9,037 bases of DNA from SIG440 sp045586925 (GTDB lineage Bacteria; Bacillota; Clostridia; Monoglobales; Monoglobaceae): the NCBI GenBank assembly GCA_045586925.1, contig JAZNBG010000008.1, positions 1 through 9,037 of the forward strand, given 5' to 3'. The notes beneath the pieces were generated by a model, which made no database searches, was not told where the DNA came from, and worked only from the letters and a program-made list of their open reading frames with translations. Within the stretch, counting starts at the first letter, position 1. Every line of letters begins with the position of its first letter. A program made the translations under genes and the position numbers. Of the stretch, positions 1-5,332 are shown piece after piece.

Positions 1-465
1 AAACTGACATTTGTAAATGGTATGGTAAAAATATGTGATGGCAAAGTCTGTCTTAGTTTTGATACAAGATATGGCTCGACTCTTGAACCTGAAGAACTTG
101 AAAGAAAGGCTGAAAAAGCCTTTGCTGATATGGGTTGGGAAATCTCGATAGACAGCAATATGAAGGGCTTTTCAATTGCTGATGACAGCCCGATTCCCGA
201 TAAGCTTGTTGAGATTTATAATACTGTTACGGGTTTTGAAACATCGGCTATTCGTCTTGGCGGTGGCACATATGCCCGCAAAATTGAAAACGCCTTTTCG
301 GTGGGAACAAAAACCTCACGCAAAGACCGCAAAACACCTTTTATGGAGATGCCTGCAGGTCACGGCGGTGCTCATCAAAGCGATGAAATGATTGATTTAG
401 AGGCGTTCTTTGATGCGGTAAGAATTATTACACATTATATAATAAATATTGATGAGTGCATATAA
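1..465 (+). CDS. M20 family metallopeptidase, PepV/Sapep-type dipeptidase (C-terminal part, 5' end outside window)
   Basis: This frame is open from the first base of the window, so the gene starts upstream and only the last 154 residues are visible. They match the C-terminal part of PepV/Sapep-type metal-dependent dipeptidases, cytosolic enzymes that cleave dipeptides during peptide use. Seen directly: the GGGTYAR motif, which in this family belongs to the substrate-binding region, followed about 30 residues later by PAGHGGAHQSDE, whose histidine is expected to be a ligand of the metal centre. The segment before GGGTYAR would be the lid domain and the segment after it the end of the catalytic domain. 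Full PepV-like proteins are about 460 residues, so roughly a third is present. The first ATG here, at 22, is internal and should not be taken as a start. The gene ends at a TAA directly before a bidirectional terminator. Assignment to the M20 PepV/Sapep group is firm; the exact substrate is not. Confidence 0.88.
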   Translation, partial: KLTFVNGMVKICDGKVCLSFDTRYGSTLEPEELERKAEKAFADMGWEISIDSNMKGFSIADDSPIPDKLVEIYNTVTGFETSAIRLGGGTYARKIENAFSVGTKTSRKDRKTPFMEMPAGHGGAHQSDEMIDLEAFFDAVRIITHYIINIDECI

Positions 466-507
466 AAAGTTAAGGGTTTGCCAACAGGCAAACCCTTGAC
501 TTTTTAT
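464..507. terminator. Bidirectional intrinsic terminator between converging genes
   Basis: An 11-bp perfect stem, AAGGGTTTGCC (472-482) with GGCAAACCCTT (487-497), closes a 4-base loop. It is flanked by AAAAAGT on the left and ACTTTTTATT on the right, so both strands have a U-tract after the hairpin. It overlaps the stop codon of the dipeptidase gene and the stop of the small minus-strand gene, and should end both transcripts. Confidence 0.9.
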
Positions 508-692
508 TCTTTTTCTTCTTCGTTATCAGTAGTATGGACTTTGAATTTTTTTATTTTAGATGCGTCGATTTCATCATTTTCACCGTCTTCTATGTAGGCG
601 TCTTCTGCGTCAATCTGTGCTTGTTTTAGACCATCAATTGCATCTGTAACAGCGTTAAAAAGTTGAAAATAAAGTTTTTTGTAGTTTGTCAT
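504..692 (-). CDS. Small acidic protein of unknown function (62 aa)
   Basis: A 62-residue protein that begins MTNYKKLYFQLFNAVTDAID. It has an amphipathic, probably helical N-terminal half (leucine, isoleucine and alanine spaced through residues 6-30) and a very acidic C-terminal half that ends in DNEEEKE. There is no signal peptide, membrane segment or cysteine. Coding is supported by a good ribosome binding site (AGGAAGG at 702-708, 9 nt before the ATG), by the terminator directly after the stop, and by a promoter plus structured leader upstream on the same strand. I have an impression of similar short proteins in other Clostridia annotated as hypothetical, but cannot name a family. The helix-plus-acidic-tail pattern would suit a small protein that binds a basic partner; that is a guess. 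Confidence 0.75.
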   Translation of the reverse strand: MTNYKKLYFQLFNAVTDAIDGLKQAQIDAEDAYIEDGENDEIDASKIKKFKVHTTDNEEEKE

Positions 693-713
693 TTTAGTAC
701 ACCTTCCTAAATT

Positions 714-741
714 AAAAAATGCGACAACCGAAGTTGCCGCA
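714..741 (-). terminator. UUCG-capped intrinsic terminator just upstream of the small-gene ribosome binding site
   Basis: On the minus strand a 9-bp stem, TGCGGCAAC with GTTGTCGCA (one G-U pair), is capped by the extra-stable C(UUCG)G tetraloop and followed by TTTTTT. Only five bases separate the U-tract from the AGGAAGG of the 62-aa gene. Transcription of that gene from the upstream promoter therefore requires read-through or antitermination. Confidence 0.8.
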
Positions 742-912
742 CGAAAAACGCAAACTCCGATTGCTGCGAAACAAACGGAATATAGAATACCTTACATATC
801 CTAATAACGTTGAGTTTGCATTTTTGCCATAACTCTTTATTATTAGAATATGCTAAAAAAGGATACACTATCCCTAGATAAGATATCTTTTTCTTTATTC
901 CATTTGTTTCGC
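714..912 (-). ncRNA. Structured leader or small RNA of about 199 nt ending in an intrinsic terminator
   Basis: Read on the minus strand from 912, the predicted transcript starts with GCGAAACAAATGGAATA (912-896), which pairs over 17 positions (one G-U) with TATTCCGTTTGTTTCGC (782-766). Inside this stem, GCATATTCTAATAA (853-840) pairs over 14 positions, two of them G-U, with TTATTAGGATATGT (807-794). The loop it closes holds GCAAACTC (819-812), complementary to GAGTTTGC (757-750), which lies beyond the outer stem. That gives either a pseudoknot or alternative folds. The RNA ends in TGCGGCAAC-TTCG-GTTGTCGCA plus six U (741-714). The transcription start predicted from the promoter falls at or one base before the first base of the outer stem. 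The closed long-stem shape and length recall 6S RNA, but the trailing terminator and pseudoknot do not fit simply. A cis-acting leader for the 62-aa gene is equally possible. The structure is seen; the class is unknown. Confidence 0.6.
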
Positions 913-919
913 AAAAATT

Positions 920-948
920 ATTGTATCACAAATCTACAAAAAATTCAA
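920..948 (-). promoter_or_regulatory. SigA-type promoter of the structured RNA and the 62-aa gene
   Basis: On the minus strand, TTGAAT (948-943) and TACAAT (925-920) are separated by exactly 17 bases. The predicted start is at 913 or 912, and 912 is the first base of the long outer stem of the RNA. The close agreement between promoter and RNA 5' end supports both calls. Confidence 0.7.
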
Positions 949-962
949 TACATTTTGAAAAT

Positions 963-986
963 AAAAAGTGCGACAATATGTCGCAC
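963..986 (-). terminator. Stand-alone intrinsic terminator, minus strand
   Basis: GTGCGACA and TGTCGCAC (986-968) form a perfect 8-bp stem with a 3-base loop, followed on the minus strand by TTTTTATTTT. No gene lies directly upstream on this strand. It would stop transcription coming from the repeat region and the promoter near 1420, and so insulates the promoter at 920-948, which begins 15 bases further on. Confidence 0.75.
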
Positions 987-1004
987 ACAAAATGCTGATA
1001 AATA

Positions 1005-1050
1005 TTTTCCACCGCATCCACCACTTGCGTGGTCCCTCTTCTCCTCAAGT
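1005..1050. repeat. Fragment of a palindromic intergenic repeat (second type)
   Basis: A GC-richer island in AT-rich DNA, with the hairpin ACCAC-TTGC-GTGGT (1020-1033) between the CT-rich flanks TTTTCCACCGCATCC and CCCTCTTCTCCTC. Its sequence differs from the repeat at 1080-1196. I recall similar short pieces in intergenic regions of gut Clostridia, where they appear as half elements. Only one copy is present here, so calling it a repeat rests on memory rather than on a second copy in the window. Confidence 0.4.
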
Positions 1051-1079
1051 AAATGATGATTAAATCAAATTTTTTTGAA

Positions 1080-1196
1080 ACAATCCTCCCGTCAGCCTTC
1101 GGCTGCCACCCTCCTTTACACAAGGAGGGCTTAATGATGTGGTTTACAGGGCTCCCTTGTGTAAAGGGAGCTGTCACGAAGTGACTGAGGGATTGT
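1080..1196. repeat. Palindromic MITE-like intergenic element with four hairpins
   Basis: The two halves are imperfect inverted copies. The left half starts ACAATCCTCCCGTCAG, and the right half, read in reverse complement, starts ACAATCCCTCAGTCAC. Each half holds two small hairpins: CAGCC/GGCTG (1093-1105) and CCCTCCTT/AAGGAGGG (1109-1129) on the left; GCTCCCTT/AAGGGAGC (1151-1171) and GTCAC/GTGAC (1173-1185) on the right. It encodes no protein; apparent open frames through it are by-products. The layout is that of a non-autonomous palindromic repeat, possibly mobilised in trans. I recall related sequences scattered between genes in gut Clostridia. Confidence 0.75.
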
Positions 1197-1227
1197 AAAA
1201 AGAGAATTAATCAGTGTTTACTCAAAG

Positions 1228-1270
1228 AGAAGCTGTCACGAAGTGACTGATGAGGTGCAGTTTGTAAAAC
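1228..1270. repeat. Degenerate solo half-copy of the palindromic element
   Basis: Bases 1231-1250 are identical over 20 positions to 1169-1188, the inner part of the right half of the neighbouring element, including the GTCAC-GAA-GTGAC hairpin. The following bases then diverge, with TTTGTAAAAC in place of ATTGTAAAAA at the outer end. It is best read as a second, partly decayed half element inserted beside the full copy. Confidence 0.7.
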
Positions 1271-1324
1271 AATCGAAAAAAGGAACTTTATCACCAACTT
1301 GCATTTATTGATAATCTTCTCCAT

Positions 1325-1365
1325 AAAAGCAGAATGACCGCCCTCGCCAAAGTTCGGTCATTCTG
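1325..1365 (-). terminator. Hairpin with weak U-tract, likely end of a short minus-strand RNA
   Basis: CAGAATGACCG and CGGTCATTCTG form a perfect 11-bp stem (1330-1340 with 1355-1365) around a 14-base loop. On the minus strand the hairpin is followed by CTTTTAT, a modest U-tract; on the plus strand none follows. With the perfect promoter at 1420-1448 it would define a minus-strand RNA of about 90 nt. Confidence 0.5.
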
Positions 1366-1380
1366 ATATGATTTCGTTCT

Positions 1381-1412
1381 AAGGCATAACCGTTTGAGGT
1401 CTTGCCTTTTTC
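1381..1412 (+). terminator. Plus-strand hairpin with T-tract
   Basis: AAGGCA (1381-1386) pairs with TGCCTT (1403-1408) around a 16-base loop that contains a possible inner ACC/GGT pairing, and TTTTTC follows at 1407-1412. It is terminator-like for a plus-strand transcript, yet no plus-strand gene survives upstream. It lies immediately before the predicted start of the minus-strand RNA, an arrangement typical of overlapping sense/antisense pairs. Confidence 0.45.
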
Positions 1413-1419
1413 TATTGTT

Positions 1420-1448
1420 ATTATATCTCTAAAGCTAGTTTTTGTCAA
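1420..1448 (-). promoter_or_regulatory. Perfect-consensus SigA promoter, minus strand, with no coding gene downstream
   Basis: TTGACA (1448-1443), exactly 17 bases, then TATAAT (1425-1420): a full consensus match in both hexamers with optimal spacing. Predicted start near 1413. No open frame with a ribosome binding site follows on the minus strand, so the expected product is a small RNA, starting with GGCAAGACC-containing sequence and able to end at the hairpin at 1325-1365. It lies about 40 bases beyond the 3' end of pheT and is not needed for it. Confidence 0.7.
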
Positions 1449-1485
1449 ACAATTTTGTAAAATTGCTTAAAAAGCGATGAAATCC

Positions 1486-3846
1486 TTATTTCTTCATAGG
1501 AATTCCCTGTGCATCAAGACTTGCAATGATTGAATCAACAACCTCCATAGCCTCTTCTTTGGTAAGAGTTCTTTCGGGGTGAGAGAAAACCATTCTTACA
1601 GTAATTGATTTGCCGTTTTCGTCGGTGTATGTGTCAACCACAGAAACATTTCTGATAAGGTCGCAGTTTGCAGCCTTGATTGCATCGCCGATGGGTGCAT
1701 ATTTGTCGGATATAAAAGATACGTCAATTTCCATTTCGGGGAAGCGTGAAGGCTCCTGATATTTTATACTTGCGTTTGTGATTTCTGAGAAGTCTTTCAC
1801 ATCAATTTCAGCAAAAACAATAGATGCTTTTTTGTCAATGTTCTTTGAAACGGTAGGATGAACAATGCCAATTCTGCCTATTTCCTTGCCGTCACAAAGG
1901 ATGGTGTTCAGATTCTTCGGATGCTCATAAGAGTGACTTGCATCAGTCGATGCAAAGGTCAGCTCTCTGTGCTTGATATCGTCAGCAACAACCGCAAGCA
2001 TATCACGAAGCTCAAGATAAAGCTGTTCAATGCTCTTTGTCTTGCTGAAAAGCGTAATTGCAAGCTTTTTGCGTTCTGCACAAAGGTTGTCAGATGTCAT
2101 TCCGTTAACTGTTCTGCCTATTTCAAAAACGCCAAAATCTGCTGCCCAGCCTGTGTTTGATTTAACCTGACAAAGCTGTGTGGGCACAATTGAATTTCTG
2201 ATAGTTTCAATGTTGGGGTTGGTTGCGTTAACCAGCTTGATGTTTGGCTCAATTTCAATACCCAGACTCTTATATTCATCATAATATGCCCAGATATAAG
2301 AGTGTACCTCGTGAAGTGAAAAACGCTTTACAAGGATATCCTTAATTCTGTCCTCGTCGGTCTTTTCCTGTGCAGCACGGATGGGATAGAGGGGGGCATC
2401 TGCTGTGTGAATATCAAAGTTGTCGTAGCCATAAATTCTGGTTATTTCTTCAATGATGTCTGCTTTCATTGTAACATCCTTGGTTGCACGCCATGATGGA
2501 ACTTCAACAGAAAAGTCGCTATCCTCAAGCTTAACACCAAAGCCAAGCGCCTCCAAAGTTTTTACTATGGTATCCGTTGAAATATCAATACCTGCATAGC
2601 GGTCAACAAAGGCTTTGTTAAAGTCAATTTTGATGTTGTCATATTTAAATGCATATTCATCGGTAAGCGATGAAACAACCTTAACGCCATTGTCAATATC
2701 GGTAAGAAGCTTTACAAATCTTGCAATTGCAGGAACAGTCATTTCAGGGTCAAGACACTTTTCATAGCGCATCGATGCGTCTGTTCTGTGTGCTAAGCGA
2801 ACAGTTGATTTGCGGATTGAAACTGCGTCAAAGGTTGCAGACTCCAAGGTAAGAGTTGTTGTATCTTCAACAATTTCCGAATCCAATCCGCCCATAATAC
2901 CCGCAATTGCAACGGGAGTGTTGTCGTTGCAAATCATAAGGGTGTTTTCGTCAATATTGCGGTCAATTCCGTCAAGAGTTTTAAAGGTAAAGGACTTGTC
3001 AAATCTCTTGATTCTAAGCTTTTCAACCTTGCGTGAGTCAAAGGCGTGCATTGGCTGACCCATTTCAAGCATAAGATAGTTGGTAAGGTCGGCAAGAAGG
3101 TTAATGCCTCGCATTCCGCAATAGAAAAGACGGATTCTCATATTAACTGGGCTGACATTTTTGGTAATGTTTTCAACCTGCAAGCAGGAATATCTCTGGC
3201 AGAGTGGGTCTTCAATCTTCATATCAATTTTGGGAAGATTGTTATACTGAGCTAAATCAACTGTATCAAGAGGCTTTAAGGGACGTCCTGCAAGAGCCGC
3301 AAATTCACGGGCAATGCCATAATGTCCCCAAAGGTCAGGACGGTTGGTGAGTGACTTGTTGTCAACTTCAAAAATTATATCGTCAATGGCATAAACATCT
3401 TTTATATCTGTGCCGTTTGCAATTTCGGCGGGGATTTCCATAATGCCTTCGTGGTTGTCGCTGATTCCAAGCTCCTTTTCGCTGCAGCACATACCGTGTG
3501 AGGGGTATCCTGCCAGAGGACGTGGAGCAATGGTGATTTCACCGATTTTTGCACCAACTTTAGCAAAGGCGGTCTTCATACCAACCTTAACGTTGGGAGC
3601 ACCGCAAACAACGTCAGTAAGAGCACCGTCACCTGCATCTACCTTCAAAAGATGAAGCTTTTTTGACTCGGGATGGTCTTCAACCGATTTGATTTCAGCA
3701 ACAACGATACCCTCGATATCGCTGCCCTTAAAGAAAATTTCGTTTTCAACCTCGGCTGTGGAAAGCGAGAATTGATTTATAAGTTTAATTTTGTCGAGTC
3801 CTGACAAATCAACAAAGTCAGAAATCCAGTTCATTGATAAAAACAT
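1486..3846 (-). CDS. pheT: Phenylalanine--tRNA ligase beta subunit
   Basis: Beta chain (786 aa) of the alpha2-beta2 cytoplasmic enzyme that attaches phenylalanine to tRNA-Phe using ATP; the beta chain edits mischarged Tyr-tRNA-Phe and binds the tRNA. Visible domains in order: N-terminal MFLSMNWISDFVDL; EMAP/OB-type tRNA-binding domain around 40-150 (EIKSVEDHPESKKLHLLKVD); B3/B4 editing region about 210-385, with LTNYLMLEMGQPMHAFD, IAGIMGG and RTDASMRYEK; B5 domain about 400-475, ending EEITRIYGYDNF; catalytic-like core about 480-685; and the ferredoxin-fold anticodon-binding domain about 695-784, with EPSRFPEMEIDVSF and VRMVFSHPERTLTKEE. Length is normal (about 790-800) and no break is seen. 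The start has AAAGGAG 10 nt upstream. Met5 is a less likely alternative, since it would lie 22 nt from the Shine-Dalgarno sequence. It follows pheS by 21 nt and shares its T-box. Confidence 0.97.
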   Translation of the reverse strand: MFLSMNWISDFVDLSGLDKIKLINQFSLSTAEVENEIFFKGSDIEGIVVAEIKSVEDHPESKKLHLLKVDAGDGALTDVVCGAPNVKVGMKTAFAKVGAKIGEITIAPRPLAGYPSHGMCCSEKELGISDNHEGIMEIPAEIANGTDIKDVYAIDDIIFEVDNKSLTNRPDLWGHYGIAREFAALAGRPLKPLDTVDLAQYNNLPKIDMKIEDPLCQRYSCLQVENITKNVSPVNMRIRLFYCGMRGINLLADLTNYLMLEMGQPMHAFDSRKVEKLRIKRFDKSFTFKTLDGIDRNIDENTLMICNDNTPVAIAGIMGGLDSEIVEDTTTLTLESATFDAVSIRKSTVRLAHRTDASMRYEKCLDPEMTVPAIARFVKLLTDIDNGVKVVSSLTDEYAFKYDNIKIDFNKAFVDRYAGIDISTDTIVKTLEALGFGVKLEDSDFSVEVPSWRATKDVTMKADIIEEITRIYGYDNFDIHTADAPLYPIRAAQEKTDEDRIKDILVKRFSLHEVHSYIWAYYDEYKSLGIEIEPNIKLVNATNPNIETIRNSIVPTQLCQVKSNTGWAADFGVFEIGRTVNGMTSDNLCAERKKLAITLFSKTKSIEQLYLELRDMLAVVADDIKHRELTFASTDASHSYEHPKNLNTILCDGKEIGRIGIVHPTVSKNIDKKASIVFAEIDVKDFSEITNASIKYQEPSRFPEMEIDVSFISDKYAPIGDAIKAANCDLIRNVSVVDTYTDENGKSITVRMVFSHPERTLTKEEAMEVVDSIIASLDAQGIPMKK

Positions 3847-3867
3847 AATTCTATATCTCCTTTCCGA

Positions 3868-4920
3868 TTATTTGTCGTCTGTAAACTGTGACAAAGTTTT
3901 AAGGCTTCCACTGTTTAAATCACGAATATCTTTTACACCATATCTCATCATTACAAGTCGGGTAAGACCAAGACCAAAGGCAAAACCTGTGTATTCTTCG
4001 GGGTCAATACCGCCAGCTTTAAGAACTTCAGGGTGAATCATACCGCAGGGGCAAAGCTCCAACCATCCACTATGCTTACAGGAGGGACAGCCCTCGCCGC
4101 CACAGATAAGACAGTTGATATCAAGCTCAAAACCAGGTTCTACAAAGGGGAAGAATCCGGGGCGCAAACGTACCTTGACGTCCTTTTTGAATACCTCTGA
4201 GAGCATAGTCTTCATAAAGAATATAAGGTTGGATATTGAGATATTCTTATCCACCATAACGCCTTCCATCTGGAAAAAGGTGTTTTCGTGGTTGGCATCT
4301 GTTGCCTCGTTGCGGAAGCATCTTCCGGGGAAGATTGCCTTGATGGGAACACCGTCGTTTATTAAAGCGTCCTTGTATTTTTTGTATATTGCATTCTGAG
4401 CCGCAGATGTGTGCGACTTAAGAAGCTGTCCGTTTTCAAGATAATAGGTGTCCTGCATATCACGTGCGGGATGGTGCTTGGGAATGTTTAGAGCCTCAAA
4501 ACATTCATAGTCGGTAACAATCTCGCTGTAGTCCTCAATATGAAAGCCCATAGAACGGAAGATTTCCTCACACTCACGCTGAACAAGGGTGATGGGGTGA
4601 TATGAGCCACGGTCAAGATTTGCAGGGCTTGATACATCAATGTCGAGCATTGAATTGATTTCTTTTTCGATTTCTGCCGCCTTCATTTCTTCAATTTTTG
4701 CGGCAATTGCATCTGTTGCTTCGCTTTTAAGAACATTAACCTCCTGACCAAAGGTTTTCTTTTCTTCAACAGAGAGATTTTTCATTTCCTTAAGCAGTCC
4801 TGTAATCAAGCCGTTTTTGCCAAGATACTCAACCCTTAAAGAGTCAAGGCTTTGCATATCGGCAACCACAGCAAGCTTCTCAAGGAATTCCTGCTTCATT
4901 TGTGTTGTTTTTTCTGACAT
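3868..4920 (-). CDS. pheS: Phenylalanine--tRNA ligase alpha subunit
   Basis: Catalytic alpha chain (350 aa) of phenylalanyl-tRNA synthetase. An N-terminal coiled-coil arm (about 1-90) precedes the class II catalytic core. Seen in the core: HHPARDMQDTYY (149-160), the LKSHTSAAQ segment (167-175), motif 2 with FPGRCFRNEATDANHENTFF (197-216), and motif 3 with GFAFGLGLTRLVMMRYG (312-328). Between them is a Cys-rich insert with a CxxC pair at 270/273 and another at 278/281, plus Cys at 290 and 292, as found in many Firmicute PheS and possibly metal-binding. Start choice: the ATG at 4920 has AAGGA 9 nt upstream and gives the usual length. The frame stays open to an ATG at 5046, but those extra 42 codons run through the T-box terminator and are not protein. 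First gene of the pheST operon. Confidence 0.97.
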   Translation of the reverse strand: MSEKTTQMKQEFLEKLAVVADMQSLDSLRVEYLGKNGLITGLLKEMKNLSVEEKKTFGQEVNVLKSEATDAIAAKIEEMKAAEIEKEINSMLDIDVSSPANLDRGSYHPITLVQRECEEIFRSMGFHIEDYSEIVTDYECFEALNIPKHHPARDMQDTYYLENGQLLKSHTSAAQNAIYKKYKDALINDGVPIKAIFPGRCFRNEATDANHENTFFQMEGVMVDKNISISNLIFFMKTMLSEVFKKDVKVRLRPGFFPFVEPGFELDINCLICGGEGCPSCKHSGWLELCPCGMIHPEVLKAGGIDPEEYTGFAFGLGLTRLVMMRYGVKDIRDLNSGSLKTLSQFTDDK

Positions 4921-4965
4921 ATGATTTTTCCTTTCTATATGAAATAAATAATTAATTACTAAATG

Positions 4966-4997
4966 AAAAAAACTCGCCCCAAGAACTTGGGACGAGT
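4966..4997 (-). terminator. Regulated intrinsic terminator of the pheST T-box
   Basis: ACTCGTCCCAA pairs with TTGGGGCGAGT over 11 positions with one G-U, followed by TTTTTTT on the minus strand. It is the off-state structure that competes with the antiterminator containing the T-box sequence. Confidence 0.92.
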
Positions 4998-5216
4998 ATA
5001 AATTACCCGCGGTACCACCCGGCTTCAGAAATAATTCTGCACTCATATACGTTTTTGGTGTGAACGCTTAAACACCCTGCTTATGCAAATGTTTTCGCAG
5101 GAAACTCCAATGCTGAAATTCACTCTCGGGATTGCAATGGATACTCTCAGCCTGTGATATCCAATCTCTTATGCAATTTTGCCGATGCTACTTACACATC
5201 TTCATTGTTCATACTT
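4966..5216 (-). promoter_or_regulatory. T-box leader (tRNA-Phe sensing) of pheST
   Basis: Read on the minus strand. A Stem I base is formed by CAATG just after the start and CATTG around 5113-5108. Beside it are an AGTA-type motif on the 5' side (GTAAGTAGCATC) and the likely specifier codon TTC at 5117-5115, followed by A, which matches the phenylalanine anticodon GAA. The conserved T-box GGGTGGTACCGCGG is at 5020-5007; its TGGT can pair with the free ACCA end of uncharged tRNA. The intrinsic terminator follows at 4997-4966. Uncharged tRNA-Phe should stabilise the antiterminator and allow transcription of pheST. Neighbouring synthetase genes make the specificity clear; I did not resolve every helix. 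Confidence 0.93.
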
Positions 5217-5222
5217 CAATAA

Positions 5223-5251
5223 ATGATATCATTTATTTTGTAATTTGTCAA
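5223..5251 (-). promoter_or_regulatory. SigA promoter of the pheST operon
   Basis: TTGACA (5251-5246), 17 bases, then TATCAT (5228-5223) on the minus strand. Predicted start is near 5216, directly ahead of the T-box Stem I. It is placed back to back with the protease promoter; the two -35 boxes are 34 bases apart. Confidence 0.8.
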
Positions 5252-5285
5252 GGGCCAACTTTACAAATTCTTTGTAGTGTGGGTG

Positions 5286-5314
5286 TTGACAATGATATTT
5301 TGTTTTGATAAAAT
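5286..5314 (+). promoter_or_regulatory. SigA promoter of the S8 protease gene
   Basis: TTGACA (5286-5291), 17 bases, TAAAAT (5309-5314). The predicted start is near 5321, the first base of GAGGTGGGG, so the mRNA leader before the TTG start would be only about 12 nt and consist almost entirely of the ribosome binding site. Confidence 0.75.
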
Positions 5315-5332
5315 ATAGACGAGGTGGGGTTG

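Noticed and set aside
850..1056. 68-codon plus-strand open frame
   Set aside because: It is antisense to the structured RNA and its promoter and ends in repeat sequence. Its composition is that of AT-rich noncoding DNA.
926..1177. 83-codon minus-strand open frame through the repeat region
   Set aside because: It runs through the palindromic element and a terminator hairpin, has no ribosome binding site and overlaps the promoter at 920-948. It is a translation of repeat DNA.
1080..1270. Insertion sequence with transposase
   Set aside because: The element is too short and has no transposase frame; it is a non-autonomous palindromic repeat.
4921..5046. N-terminal extension of PheS from an ATG at 5046
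   Set aside because: It is encoded by the T-box antiterminator/terminator region; family length and the ribosome binding site support the ATG at 4920.
5324..5332. GTG at 5324 as start of the S8 protease
   Set aside because: The GTG lies inside the GAGGTGGGG ribosome binding site with nothing suitable upstream. The TTG at 5333 gives a proper spacing and a cleaner signal peptide.
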